Positions 53,826 to 63,418 of a stretch of 64,000 bases of DNA are shown piece by piece (positions within the stretch are counted from its first letter, which is position 1; each line of letters begins with the position of its first letter). The notes under the pieces are model-generated. The model did no database searches and was not told the DNA's origin. It was given only the letters and a program-made list of their open reading frames with translations. This DNA is from Litoreibacter roseus (GTDB lineage: Bacteria > Pseudomonadota > Alphaproteobacteria > Rhodobacterales > Rhodobacteraceae). The stretch is taken from NCBI RefSeq assembly GCF_009811795.1, contig NZ_BLJE01000006.1, positions 62,001 to 126,000 on the forward strand, written 5' to 3'. The translations under genes and the position numbers were made by a program.

Positions 53826-55004
53826 TCAGAGACGGATGATATCCACAGCTTCACCTGCCTCACGGGCCGGATCATGGGGCGGTCTGATTAACAGAGCGTT
53901 AGCCCTGGCAAGGACAGTCAGGAGGGAGCTGTCCTGCCGTTCAAAAGGTTTCACTGTGTTGTCGCAATCGGACCAGATGGCGCGCATGTAGTGTTCCCGG
54001 CCCGCGTTGGCTGCGATGGGCTGACTAAGCGTTGCCCTATGCCGGGTGCGCGGACCGGCGGGCAGGCCCAGCATCTTATCGATCAGCGGGCGCAGGAAGA
54101 TCTCACCGCACACCATGGACGAGACGGGATTGCCCGGAAGCCCCACCATCGCAGCTGTGCCCATCCGGCCTGCCAGCAGGGGCTTTCCGGGCCGCATCGC
54201 GACTTTGTAGAAAGCTCGCTCAAGCCCCATCTCTGCCGCGACATCGCCGACCAGATCGTGATCACCAACCGAAGCTCCACCAATGGTCACAATCAGGTCT
54301 GCGTCCGCTGCCATCTCCAGCACTGTCGTCAGAGACTGGACGGTGTCCTTCGCTATGGGCATCAAGCGGGCCGTGGCGCCGGCGTTTTCAAGCATCGCCT
54401 TCAGGCCGAACGTGTTCGATGCGATGATCTGATCGGCGCGTGGCGTCTCGCCGGGCATCACAAGCTCGTCCCCCGTCGCGATCAACGCCACGACGGGTTT
54501 CTTCGAAACCGACAACGCAGCAGATCCCATGGACGCCGCGAGGGCGATATCCGACGGGCTCAAGCGGCGCGGTGCATCAAGCGTGTCACCGGGTTTGAAG
54601 TCACCGCCAGCGGGCCGGATATGCGTGCCGCCCTCGGCAGCGCCGGTCATCGTGATTGTGTCACCTTCGCGCGCGACATCTTCCTGCAAAATGACCCGGG
54701 CCGTCCCTGGAGGGACGGGGGCGCCCGTAAAGATGCGCACAGCCTCGCTGTTTGCCACCGATCCGTCGAAGCCATGACCTGCAGCGGACGTTCCAACGAC
54801 GTTGAATGTGTCCTCTATTTTCGGCGTGCGGTCTGCGATCGCGTAGCCGTCCATGGCGGATGCAGCAAAGGGTGGCTGTGCGTGCGCGGCGATGACAGGC
54901 TTTGCCAAGACACGGCCGGAGGCTTCTGCCAGCGAGACCGTTTCGGCTGGCATCGGAGTTGCAAGCGCCACCACCTTTTCCAAGGCTTCAGCGGTTGAGA
55001 TCAC
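53826..55004 (-). CDS. moeA: Molybdopterin molybdenumtransferase MoeA
   Basis: A 392-residue enzyme inserting molybdenum into molybdopterin. [54 protein letters not shown] and [20 protein letters not shown] mark the family; [20 protein letters not shown] lies near the C-terminal domain. The start is GTG 55004, overlapping the moaC stop as GTGA. It forms a cofactor pair with moaC. Confidence 0.97.
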   Translation of the reverse strand: MISTAEALEKVVALATPMPAETVSLAEASGRVLAKPVIAAHAQPPFAASAMDGYAIADRTPKIEDTFNVVGTSAAGHGFDGSVANSEAVRIFTGAPVPPGTARVILQEDVAREGDTITMTGAAEGGTHIRPAGGDFKPGDTLDAPRRLSPSDIALAASMGSAALSVSKKPVVALIATGDELVMPGETPRADQIIASNTFGLKAMLENAGATARLMPIAKDTVQSLTTVLEMAADADLIVTIGGASVGDHDLVGDVAAEMGLERAFYKVAMRPGKPLLAGRMGTAAMVGLPGNPVSSMVCGEIFLRPLIDKMLGLPAGPRTRHRATLSQPIAANAGREHYMRAIWSDCDNTVKPFERQDSSLLTVLARANALLIRPPHDPAREAGEAVDIIRL

Positions 55005-55480
55005 GACCCCGCCTCGAACCGTCCTGATTTGCCACCATCTTTGAGGACAAGCTTGATATCGGTGATTTCCATGGTCTTTTCAGCGGCCTTCACCATGTCG
55101 TAGATTGTCAAAGCGGCGGTGCTGACGGCGGTCAGGGCCTCCATTTCAACGCCGGTCTGACCCGTGGTCTTCACAGTCGCTTCAATTCGAACGCCGGGCA
55201 GATCCGGGTCAGGGGCAAGCTCCACCGCGACTTTGGTGACGGGCAGGGGATGACACAACGGGATCAGCGCGGCCGTCTGCTTTGCGCCCATGATGCCTGC
55301 CAAACGCGCGACGCCCAGAACATCGCCCTTCTTTGCGCGCCCCTCGGATATAAGCGCGAGCGTTTCAGCCCGCATGCGGACGACGCCTTGGGCCACTGCG
55401 ACCCGTGACGTGACGGCCTTGTCCGAGACATCGACCATATGGGCGTGGCCGTCGCTGTCGAAATGAGTGAGGTTCGCCAT
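55001..55480 (-). CDS. moaC: Cyclic pyranopterin monophosphate synthase MoaC
   Basis: A 159-residue enzyme for the step after MoaA in molybdopterin synthesis. [38 protein letters not shown]-type wording ([20 protein letters not shown]), [15 protein letters not shown] and [20 protein letters not shown] with [20 protein letters not shown] are complete. The start directly abuts the trpC stop, so it is the fourth member of the trpGDC operon. Confidence 0.97.
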   Translation of the reverse strand: MANLTHFDSDGHAHMVDVSDKAVTSRVAVAQGVVRMRAETLALISEGRAKKGDVLGVARLAGIMGAKQTAALIPLCHPLPVTKVAVELAPDPDLPGVRIEATVKTTGQTGVEMEALTAVSTAALTIYDMVKAAEKTMEITDIKLVLKDGGKSGRFEAGS

Positions 55481-56290
55481 CTAAAACCCTACGACATTTG
55501 GTTTTTCGCTGAGAATGTGCCGCGTCGCGGCCGCCACATCAGCTTGCCGCATCAGGCTTTCGCCGATCAGAAAAGCCCGCGCGCCGTATTGCGCAAGATC
55601 CGACAAATCGCTGGGTTCAAACAAACCGCTTTCCGAGACGATCAATCTGTCCTCGGGCGCGCGCCGAGCCAGTTTTCGGGTGGTGTCCAAAGACACTTCG
55701 AAGGTGTTCAAATCGCGATTGTTGATGCCCAGAAGGGGCGAGGATAACTGCTCGGCCCGCCGCATCTCTGCCTCGTCGTGGATCTCGATCAACACATCCA
55801 TGCCGTACTCTTTGGCTGCCGCTTCAAGATCGGCGGCCAGCGCATCTTCGACACAGGCCATGATAATGAGAATGCAATCGGCGCCGAGTGCGCGAGACTC
55901 CGCGACCTGGTAGGTGTCGAACAGAAAATCTTTGCGCAGAACCGGCAGGTCGACAGCTTCCCGGGCGGCTGTCAGAAACGCGTCATCCCCTTGAAAGGAC
56001 GGCGTGTCTGTCAGAACGCTCAGACATGTCGCGCCGCCTTCCGCATAGGCCTTGGCCAGCGCGGGCACGTCAAAATCCTCGCGGATCAGCCCCTTCGACG
56101 GGCTCGCCTTCTTGATCTCTGCAATAAGACCATACTCAGCCCGTGCCGCGTTCGTGAGCTGTTCGGCAAATCCACGCGGTGCACTGGCCTCGGCTGCGCG
56201 GGCTTCAACCTCCTCTAAAGGACGCTCCGCCTTGCGGGCGGCGATCTCTTCCAGCTTGTAGGCTTTAATCTTCTCAAGAATATCTGACAT
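55481..56290 (-). CDS. trpC: Indole-3-glycerol phosphate synthase TrpC
   Basis: A 269-residue TIM-barrel enzyme that closes the indole ring in tryptophan synthesis. [60 protein letters not shown] and [20 protein letters not shown] contain the expected catalytic Lys, Glu and Asn positions. It is 23 bases after trpD. Confidence 0.97.
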   Translation of the reverse strand: MSDILEKIKAYKLEEIAARKAERPLEEVEARAAEASAPRGFAEQLTNAARAEYGLIAEIKKASPSKGLIREDFDVPALAKAYAEGGATCLSVLTDTPSFQGDDAFLTAAREAVDLPVLRKDFLFDTYQVAESRALGADCILIIMACVEDALAADLEAAAKEYGMDVLIEIHDEAEMRRAEQLSSPLLGINNRDLNTFEVSLDTTRKLARRAPEDRLIVSESGLFEPSDLSDLAQYGARAFLIGESLMRQADVAAATRHILSEKPNVVGF

Positions 56291-56313
56291 TTCAGTTCCT
56301 TAGTGCGCGATAT

Positions 56314-57330
56314 TCACGCGACACGTGTCATCCGGGCAAGTGCTTCGACTTTCGCCTTTGCCGTACCGCGATCAATGCTTTCCCGCGCCATTTCAACGCC
56401 CTCCGACAACTTGGCCGTCTTGCCAGCGATGACAAGGGCCGCGCTTGCATTCAAGAGAACAGCATCACGATAGGCGCCCGGCGCGCCATCCAACAAGGCG
56501 CGGAACGCGGCACCGTTTTCCTCGGGCGTTCCGCCCAGAATATCCTCGAATGGATGAGGAGTCAGGCCCGCATCTTCCGGGGCGATCTCTGTCTCCTCCA
56601 GCGTTCCATTGTGGAGCATCACGACCTTTGAGGGGGCTGAAATCGACAATTCGTCCGTGCCATCGCCGCCATGAACGAGCCATGCATGCGTGCTTCCCAG
56701 GGCCTTCAGCGTTTCGGCCATAGGGCGGATCAGATCTGGGGAAAACGCGCCGGTCAGTTGGCGTTTCACACCGGCTGGGTTCGTCAATGGACCCAGAATA
56801 TTGAAGATCGTCCGTGTGCCCAGTTCAGCCCGTGTCGGCATAACATGGGCGATGGCTGGATGGTGCATCGGCGCCATCATGAAGCCGATGCCGACCTCAG
56901 CCAACGCCTGTTCGACAACAGGTGGTCCGACCATCACGTCGATGCCCATTTGCCCAAGCGCGTCTGCTGCGCCGGATTTAGAGCTAAGGTTACGATTGCC
57001 ATGCTTGGCCACTGGCACATCGCACCCGGCCACGACAAAGGCCGTCGCGGTCGAGATGTTCAAGGTCCCTTTGCCATCGCCGCCCGTGCCCACGATATCC
57101 ATCGCGCCGTCGGGTGCAGTAACGGCCTTGCATTTTGACCGCATCACGCTTGCAGCGGCCGCATATTCATCGACCGTTTCGCCTCGTGTGCGCAGCGCCA
57201 TCAAAAATCCGCCGATCTGGCTTGGCGTCGCGTTGCCCGCAAAAAGCACTGAAAATGCTGTTTCCGCTTCGGATCGTGTCAGGGGACGATCTGCCGCAAT
57301 TCCGATCAAGGGTTTGAGATCGTCGCTCAT
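56314..57330 (-). CDS. trpD: Anthranilate phosphoribosyltransferase TrpD
   Basis: A 338-residue enzyme transferring phosphoribose to anthranilate. The PRPP-binding [60 protein letters not shown] and [11 protein letters not shown] motifs are present. It overlaps the trpG stop as ATGA. Confidence 0.97.
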   Translation of the reverse strand: MSDDLKPLIGIAADRPLTRSEAETAFSVLFAGNATPSQIGGFLMALRTRGETVDEYAAAASVMRSKCKAVTAPDGAMDIVGTGGDGKGTLNISTATAFVVAGCDVPVAKHGNRNLSSKSGAADALGQMGIDVMVGPPVVEQALAEVGIGFMMAPMHHPAIAHVMPTRAELGTRTIFNILGPLTNPAGVKRQLTGAFSPDLIRPMAETLKALGSTHAWLVHGGDGTDELSISAPSKVVMLHNGTLEETEIAPEDAGLTPHPFEDILGGTPEENGAAFRALLDGAPGAYRDAVLLNASAALVIAGKTAKLSEGVEMARESIDRGTAKAKVEALARMTRVA

Positions 57331-57908
57331 GCGGGGACTTTGACGTGATCGAGAAAGTTTTTGATCAAAGCATGACCGTGCTCTGATGCAATGCTTTCGG
57401 GATGGAACTGGACGCCGTGCATTTCCTTTTCGCGATGTCTCAAGCCCATGATCGTGCCGTCTTCAAGCTCGGCTGTAATCTCAAGAACGTCTGGAAGGGT
57501 GTCGCGGTCGACCACAAGAGAGTGATACCTCGTCGCTTCAAAAGGGGAGGGCAAGCCCTTGAAAACACTTTTTTCTTTGTGTTTGATTTGCCCCATCTTC
57601 CCGTGGACGATATCACCATGTTGAACAACCTTGCCGCCAAACGCTTCGCCGATGGCCTGGTGGCCTAGACAAACGCCCATCAGGGGGATATCCGCCTCTG
57701 CCGCAGCAAGGGTGAGGGCCACACATATTCCAGCTTGTGACGGATCACAGGGACCGGGGCTGAGAACAATGCCCTCAGGCTTCAGGGCCATGGCCTCCTG
57801 CACGTTGAGCGCATCGTTTCGCTCGACCCGGACATCGGCCCCAAGCTCGCCAAAGTAATGGACGAGGTTATACGTAAAACTGTCGTAATTATCTATCAGT
57901 AGAAGCAT
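57327..57908 (-). CDS. trpG: Anthranilate synthase glutaminase subunit TrpG
   Basis: A 193-residue class-I glutamine amidotransferase supplying ammonia to Trp[33 protein letters not shown], the nucleophile [15 protein letters not shown] and [14 protein letters not shown] (His, Glu) form a full triad. It begins 147 bases from a divergent gene, so the trpGDC-moaC-moeA unit must have its own promoter in 57909-58055, separate from trpE. Confidence 0.97.
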   Translation of the reverse strand: MLLLIDNYDSFTYNLVHYFGELGADVRVERNDALNVQEAMALKPEGIVLSPGPCDPSQAGICVALTLAAAEADIPLMGVCLGHQAIGEAFGGKVVQHGDIVHGKMGQIKHKEKSVFKGLPSPFEATRYHSLVVDRDTLPDVLEITAELEDGTIMGLRHREKEMHGVQFHPESIASEHGHALIKNFLDHVKVPA

Positions 57909-57967
57909 TTATCGTCTGATCCGTGACCCCATATTGGAAAAAGGTTTCGGCACCCTCATCCGCGCTG

Positions 57968-57973
57968 TATAAA
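57968..57973 (+). promoter_or_regulatory. Possible -10 of the YibQ-type gene
   Basis: TATAAA, with a poor -35 (TTTCGG) 17 bases upstream, in the divergent trpG/yibQ gap. A second TATAAA at 58018-58023 follows a CCCGC-TTTG-GCGGG hairpin and is an alternative. Confidence 0.3.
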
Positions 57974-58055
57974 TGGTCAGAGCAGCGCACCGGGGTCAAG
58001 GCCCGCTTTGGCGGGAATATAAAAGAGTGCGAGGGAAGAATAAGAGAGGCCGAGC

Positions 58056-59945
58056 ATGGGCAGAGGTTTGTTTTCAGGCGTTTTCTGGGGAAGTTGTGCA
58101 AGCGGATTGGTGCTTGCGATTTTATCACTCTACGTTCCACTTCCGGATGCAGCTTTGGAAGAGGCGGGCATCACGCCAATGCCGGACACTCCGGCGGAGC
58201 AGAGTGAAGTCGCGACAGAGGGTGACGAAGCCGTCGCGCCAGCGGAAGCCACATTAGCGCCAAGCACCACTGTGCCACAGGCTTTACCGGACGCTGCACG
58301 GTCGACCGAGGCGACGAATTCAGACGCGGCAGAACCATCCACTGCACCAGAGGGAAACGGCGCGGTTGAGGGTTTGCAGATGCTGCCTCAGACCGACAGT
58401 TCTGCGACAGATACGGATACGGATCGTCCGGTGAACAGCGTGTCTGAGGCGGTTGCTGCATTGAACGAAGCTGTGGCCGCGGAAGAAGCTCCAGAGGAGC
58501 AAATCGAAGAGATCACGCCGACGCTGGCCCCTCAGACGCCCGCAGTGATCGAAGAGGAGGCGGCTGTCACGGAATCTGAGCCTGCGGAACCTGAATTTTC
58601 CAACGTCGCGCCGACGATAGACCCGGTCGCACCTGCGGAATTCGCCGCGGCGCCCCAACCCACCGACACCCGCGGATTCATGATTATTGCGCCGCCCGTT
58701 GACAAAGCGCCGAACCTCAACGCCGCGCCGACACAAGTCAGCCCGCCTGCACGGACGGCAACCGCGCCGACCATCGATCCAAGTGCTGGTGAGCGGCCAC
58801 AGGTTGCGATTTCCCTGACGCAGGAGGCGATCGCCCCGAAGGCAATCTCCCCAGAAGAGGCGAGCGAGGTTGAAGAACTGACCCAGTCGGTGCTTTCCGG
58901 CCTCAAAAGCCGTGAGCCCATTTTGTTGACCGAGACGCCGCCCGTTGCAGAAACGGACGTTGAACAGCCGCCGACGCCAACCGTACGCGAAATCGTGAGC
59001 ACCGCACCGCAAGAGGACGAGGTGGGGGCAGAGGTCACGCGGCCTGAGACCACCCAGCCGGTGGAAGACGAACGCGAGGAAACCCAGATTGCTCAATTGA
59101 CAACGGATCGCACGCCATCGGTGATCACCAATAGGCTCCCGTCGATCTCGGCGACCCCGACAGTTGTTCAGACTGAGGAAGAGCCGGTAGAGGCACCCGA
59201 AGCAACACCGGAAGAGACGCCAGTCCCGGAAGATGCTGACGTTGCAGCGCCCCTTGAGGAAACACGCGCATTTCAGGCTCACGCGGTGCCGACTGAAACG
59301 TCCGCAGAGGACGCGCTTATCGCGATTGTCTTGATTGATGCAGGGGAGGCGGGTGCGCCGGTTAAGGACATCCTTGCGCTTGATCTGCCGTTCACGATGG
59401 GCCTCTACCCGACAATGGCGGGCGCTACCGACGCGATGGCCGCCTACCGTGCGGCTGGCAAGGAAATCGTCGCAATTCCCAATGACCTTCCGCCAACAGC
59501 TTCGCCTGCGGATGTTGAGGTCGCGATTTCCGGTTACTTCGCAATTCTCGATGAAGCGATGGCTGTTATGGATCCGCTGGATGGGCGCATTCAAGGGGAC
59601 CGCAATTTGCTGCGGCCCGTCCTTGGGGTGCTGTCATCCACCGGCCACGGGCTTTTGACCTATGATCGCGGGCTCAACACCGCGCAGCGCGAGGCGCTGC
59701 GGGAAAATGTCCCCGCCGCAACGGTCTCCCGGATACTCGACGCAGAGCTTGAAAGTGCCGACGCCATCAAACGCGCACTGGATCGCGCGGTGTTTGATGC
59801 CAATCAGGACGGGAGCGTCATTCTTGTTGCGCGCAATTTCCCGGAAACGATGAAGGCCATTTCAGACTGGAACGCAGCACGGGATGCGAGCGGACCGATC
59901 CTTGTGTCCGCGTCGACAATCATGGCCAAAAGCGTCGAGAACTAA
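58056..59945 (+). CDS. Divergent polysaccharide deacetylase family protein (YibQ-type), degenerate
   Basis: A 629-residue envelope protein. One membrane anchor lies near residues 8-28; a Pro/Glu/Ala/Thr-rich region of about 380 residues with no fold follows, and a C-terminal domain from about 410 resembles YibQ (DALIAIVLIDAGEAGAPVKD, LPFTMGLYPTMAGATDAMAA, LLTYDRGLNTAQ). The family's usual DD near IVIDD, the HLPMEP histidine and the NNHMGS motif are absent (here LIDAG, IPNDLPP and GRIQGDRN), so activity is doubtful. It lies on the opposite strand between trpG and trpE, an order I recall from Rhodobacter. Confidence 0.85.
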   Translation: MGRGLFSGVFWGSCASGLVLAILSLYVPLPDAALEEAGITPMPDTPAEQSEVATEGDEAVAPAEATLAPSTTVPQALPDAARSTEATNSDAAEPSTAPEGNGAVEGLQMLPQTDSSATDTDTDRPVNSVSEAVAALNEAVAAEEAPEEQIEEITPTLAPQTPAVIEEEAAVTESEPAEPEFSNVAPTIDPVAPAEFAAAPQPTDTRGFMIIAPPVDKAPNLNAAPTQVSPPARTATAPTIDPSAGERPQVAISLTQEAIAPKAISPEEASEVEELTQSVLSGLKSREPILLTETPPVAETDVEQPPTPTVREIVSTAPQEDEVGAEVTRPETTQPVEDEREETQIAQLTTDRTPSVITNRLPSISATPTVVQTEEEPVEAPEATPEETPVPEDADVAAPLEETRAFQAHAVPTETSAEDALIAIVLIDAGEAGAPVKDILALDLPFTMGLYPTMAGATDAMAAYRAAGKEIVAIPNDLPPTASPADVEVAISGYFAILDEAMAVMDPLDGRIQGDRNLLRPVLGVLSSTGHGLLTYDRGLNTAQREALRENVPAATVSRILDAELESADAIKRALDRAVFDANQDGSVILVARNFPETMKAISDWNAARDASGPILVSASTIMAKSVEN

Positions 59946-59948
59946 GCC

Positions 59949-61466
59949 CTAATTGCTGCGGCCTGCGTTCAGGAACAGCGCGGCTTCTTTTGCGGCGGTT
60001 ACAATGGCCTTGGACTTGTGAACCGTTTCTTCGAATTCGGCGTCCGGGTCGCTGTCATGCACGACGCCACCACCGGCCTGGATGTAGAGCTTCTCGTCCT
60101 TGATGACGGCAGTGCGCAGGGCGATACACATGTCCATATCCCCATTGGCCGAAAAATAGCCGCACCCGCCGCCATAGACGCCGCGTTTTTCGGGCTCTAG
60201 TTCGTCGATGATCTCCATCGCGCGGACCTTGGGCGCGCCTGATACGGTCCCGGCTGGCAAGCCAGACAACAGCGCTGACAACGCGTCTTGGTCGTCCGCC
60301 AACTCTCCCACGACGTTGGAGACGATGTGCATCACGTGGGAATAGCGCTCGATGATGAACTTTTCAGTGGGCCGGACGGTCCCGATCTTGGACACCCGCC
60401 CCGCATCGTTGCGCCCCAGATCAAGCAGCATCAGGTGCTCGGCGCATTCCTTTTCATCGGCTAGCAGATCGATCTCCAGCGCGCGGTCCTCATCGGCCGT
60501 CGCGCCCCTGTGCCGTGTGCCCGCAATCGGGCGGATTGTGACTTCTTTCCCAAAGACACGCACTAGAATTTCCGGACTGGCGCCGATGATTTGGAAGCCT
60601 TCGAAGTTGAAGTAGAACATGAAGGGCGACGGGTTGGTGCGCCGCAACGCCCGATAAAGAGAGAAGGGTGGCAGAGTGAACTTCTGCGTCCATCGCTGGG
60701 ATGGGACGACTTGGAAAATGTCGCCCGCTTTGATGTAGTCTTTCGCCTTGGCCACGGCTTTGAGGTAGGCCGCGCGCGTGAAGTTTGATGTGGATTTTTC
60801 GTCCTTCGGTCCGTCTTCCGCAAAGTCGCGCGAGGCCGACGGGATGGCCCGGTCGAGGTCGCGCACGGCGTCCATAACCCGTTCTGCTGCCTGCGCGTAG
60901 GCCGCCTTCGCAGACAAGCCGGACCCGGCCCACGCAGGGCTGACCACAGTCACGTCGCCCTTCACACCATCGAGAACCACGATCACAGAGGGCCGGATCA
61001 TCACGGCGTCGGGCAGTCCGATAGGGTCAGGGTTGATATCCGGCAGCCGCTCGACCAATCGGATCATGTCGTAGCCAAGATATCCGAAGAGACCGGCTGC
61101 AGCTGCGGGCAAGTCTGCGGGTATGTCAATTTTGCTCTCGGCAATCACCGCGCGCAGGGCCGACAACGGGTCGCCGTCGCAGGGGGAGAACGCGTCGCGG
61201 TCAAATCGCGCGTCACGGTTTATATCCGATGAGGTGCCGTTGCAGCGCCAGATCAGATCAGGCTTCAGTCCGATGATCGAGTAGCGCCCGCGCACCTCGC
61301 CGCCCGTGACGGATTCCAGAACAAAGCTGTCGGGCTGCCCGTCGGCCAATTTGAGCATCAGCGATACAGGCGTATCCAGATCGGCTGCGAGCCGGGTGTA
61401 AACCAGCTGATTTTTGCCGCCATCAAAGGCAGTCTCGAAACTTTGAAATGACGGCTCCAGCTTCAT
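59949..61466 (-). CDS. trpE: Anthranilate synthase component I TrpE
   Basis: A 505-residue enzyme making anthranilate from chorismate with TrpG. FVLESVTGGEVRGRYSIIGL near the N-terminus includes part of the tryptophan-binding site, and FQVVPSQRWTQKF, RPIAGTRHRGATADEDRALE, MLLDLGRNDAGRVSKIGTV and GGGCGYFSANGDMDMCIALR are diagnostic. The start overlaps the ppiD-like stop (ATGA), so there is no room for a trp leader peptide directly upstream; transcription probably begins before that gene. TrpG is encoded 2 kb away beyond an opposed gene. Confidence 0.97.
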   Translation of the reverse strand: MKLEPSFQSFETAFDGGKNQLVYTRLAADLDTPVSLMLKLADGQPDSFVLESVTGGEVRGRYSIIGLKPDLIWRCNGTSSDINRDARFDRDAFSPCDGDPLSALRAVIAESKIDIPADLPAAAAGLFGYLGYDMIRLVERLPDINPDPIGLPDAVMIRPSVIVVLDGVKGDVTVVSPAWAGSGLSAKAAYAQAAERVMDAVRDLDRAIPSASRDFAEDGPKDEKSTSNFTRAAYLKAVAKAKDYIKAGDIFQVVPSQRWTQKFTLPPFSLYRALRRTNPSPFMFYFNFEGFQIIGASPEILVRVFGKEVTIRPIAGTRHRGATADEDRALEIDLLADEKECAEHLMLLDLGRNDAGRVSKIGTVRPTEKFIIERYSHVMHIVSNVVGELADDQDALSALLSGLPAGTVSGAPKVRAMEIIDELEPEKRGVYGGGCGYFSANGDMDMCIALRTAVIKDEKLYIQAGGGVVHDSDPDAEFEETVHKSKAIVTAAKEAALFLNAGRSN

Positions 61467-63346
61467 CGCGGTGCCGAACCCTCGGCCAGTTGGCGTTCGA
61501 TCAGGGCAACGGCTGCCGCATCGATTGACACTTCGTGGCGCGCGCGGACGGCGTCCCCAAAGATCTGAAACACGTCTGATGCAAGGCTTTGGCTCGCCTG
61601 CTGATTGAACTGTGCCAAGAACCCTTGTGCCAGTGGATCATCCGGGTCCGGCTCGCCAATGTTCGTGAGGTTGACCAGTGCCACCTGCGTCTGATCAGCG
61701 GCGACCAGCGGTCCAGTGTCTGTGGCACCAAAGATAAGACTAACAAGGGTCGACGGCGCGCCAGCGAGGGTGGACATGCGGGAGGTCTCGGCTTCGACAC
61801 GCGGCTCAAGGCCAAGATCCTCAAAGCTTTCCCCGGCCTCAAGCCGATCCACAAAGGAGGTCGCGAGCTCTTCCAAGCGGGTACGGGTTTGGGTTGTGTT
61901 CCACGCCTCCGCGACGTCATCACGGATCTCATCAAGGGGCGGTACGGTCGGTGGTACAATTTCATCAAGTCGCATAGCGAAGATGCTGCCGTCGCTGAGG
62001 CCGATCACTTCGGGGAAGTCGTCTTCCCGCGCCTGAGTGGCGGCGCGGCGGAACTCGGCGTAGCCTGAAATTCGCGCTGTGGAGTCCGCGCTATAGTCAA
62101 TGGTTTCAACCTGCATGTCGGTTTCTGTGGCAAGTTCCTCAAGGGTCACGCCGCCGGCAAGAAGGTCGTCAATCGCCTCGACTTCGCCCTCAATGGCACG
62201 CCGTGCGCTGTCCAATGAGGTTTCTGCCAGTAACTCGTCCCGCACATCTTCAAACGACCGCGAGGTCGCTTCCAACACCGCGTTGACGCGGTAGAGCGCT
62301 GGACCAAAGGAGGTCTCGATCGGATCGGTCAGACCCGGTTCGGTCAGACCAAAAACCGCATCTGCAACCGGGCTCGCCAGATCCGAGCGGGCCACTTCCC
62401 CCTGATTGACGTCATTCAGCGTCAGGCCCCGTTCTTCAACCAAGACTTCAAATGTTGTCTCACCCGCCTCAATCCGGGCCTTTGCGTCAGCCGCGGCTTC
62501 GACATCAGAGAACCCCAACCGTTCCACCAACCGGCGGGCGGGCTGGCTGTATTCACTTTCCCGATCCTCGTAGATGGCGCGAAGCTCTTCCTCGGGAACG
62601 TTGACCTCGGGCAGCAGCATCTCTGGCGTCAGCCATGCGTAGGTGATGCGTCTGATTTCCGGGCGTTCGAACCGGTCGCTGTTCTCCTCGTAGTACTCGG
62701 AGAGATCCGCGTCGGTCGGCTCGTCGTTTGGTGTGTCGAGCAAATCGGCGCCGAGCGGGGCCCATGTAAAGCCGCGACGTTCGCCGATGAATTCATAGAG
62801 GGTTTGGGCATGGGTTGGGTTTGCCGTCAGCCCGCCTGCGACTGCCTGCTGCAAAAGATCACGCGCGGCGGCGTTGCGCAGATTGTCTTCAAACTCGCGC
62901 GGGGTGAGGTTGTTTTGCTGGAGCGCAAATTCATAGGCATCGCGATCAAAACCGCCGCCCGGTCCCTGAAGCTGCGGAACCAGCTCCAGCTGACGCCGTA
63001 CTTCTTCGTCGCCAACGGATAACCCCATCACACGGGTCTCTTCAATTAAGGTGGCGTCCGCAACAAGACGGCTGCGGGCACGCCGGTCGATGCCCAGAGC
63101 CTGAATATCAGCCGCAGAAACAGGCTGTCCGATCTGCTGTTGGGTCAAGGCGATTTCCTGACGCAAGGCCCCCACATACTGATCGACAGAAATCTTTGTC
63201 TGACCGACGGATCCGACGCTGGAGATTGTTCCGCCAAGCCCGCTTGCGCCAAAGCCTGCAAGGCCCAGAATAAGTAGCACAAGGATCACCCAGACAAATG
63301 CTTTGGATGCGCTTTTGCCTTTTGGTTTACCGGTGTCCGTTGCCAT
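61463..63346 (-). CDS. PpiD-like periplasmic peptidyl-prolyl isomerase (SurA_N/PPIC)
   Basis: A 627-residue membrane-anchored foldase. The N-terminal anchor lies at about 16-36 (KAFVWVILVLLILGLAGFGA). SurA_N-like helices follow (VDQYVGALRQEIALTQQQIG, GVLSVGDEEVRRQLE-type segments), and a parvulin domain sits at about 270-370 (RRLVERLGFSDVEAAADAKA, FGLTEPGLTDPIETSFGPAL). The C-terminus is long and helical. It helps outer-membrane proteins fold, which fits bamA/skp elsewhere in the window. Its stop overlaps trpE. Confidence 0.9.
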   Translation of the reverse strand: MATDTGKPKGKSASKAFVWVILVLLILGLAGFGASGLGGTISSVGSVGQTKISVDQYVGALRQEIALTQQQIGQPVSAADIQALGIDRRARSRLVADATLIEETRVMGLSVGDEEVRRQLELVPQLQGPGGGFDRDAYEFALQQNNLTPREFEDNLRNAAARDLLQQAVAGGLTANPTHAQTLYEFIGERRGFTWAPLGADLLDTPNDEPTDADLSEYYEENSDRFERPEIRRITYAWLTPEMLLPEVNVPEEELRAIYEDRESEYSQPARRLVERLGFSDVEAAADAKARIEAGETTFEVLVEERGLTLNDVNQGEVARSDLASPVADAVFGLTEPGLTDPIETSFGPALYRVNAVLEATSRSFEDVRDELLAETSLDSARRAIEGEVEAIDDLLAGGVTLEELATETDMQVETIDYSADSTARISGYAEFRRAATQAREDDFPEVIGLSDGSIFAMRLDEIVPPTVPPLDEIRDDVAEAWNTTQTRTRLEELATSFVDRLEAGESFEDLGLEPRVEAETSRMSTLAGAPSTLVSLIFGATDTGPLVAADQTQVALVNLTNIGEPDPDDPLAQGFLAQFNQQASQSLASDVFQIFGDAVRARHEVSIDAAAVALIERQLAEGSAPR

Positions 63347-63418
63347 GATCTCGCCTCTCCCACGTGACGGCTTTTACGCCTTGAGGGGTGGTAAACTTTT
63401 GTCCCAGAGGGGGCAAGG

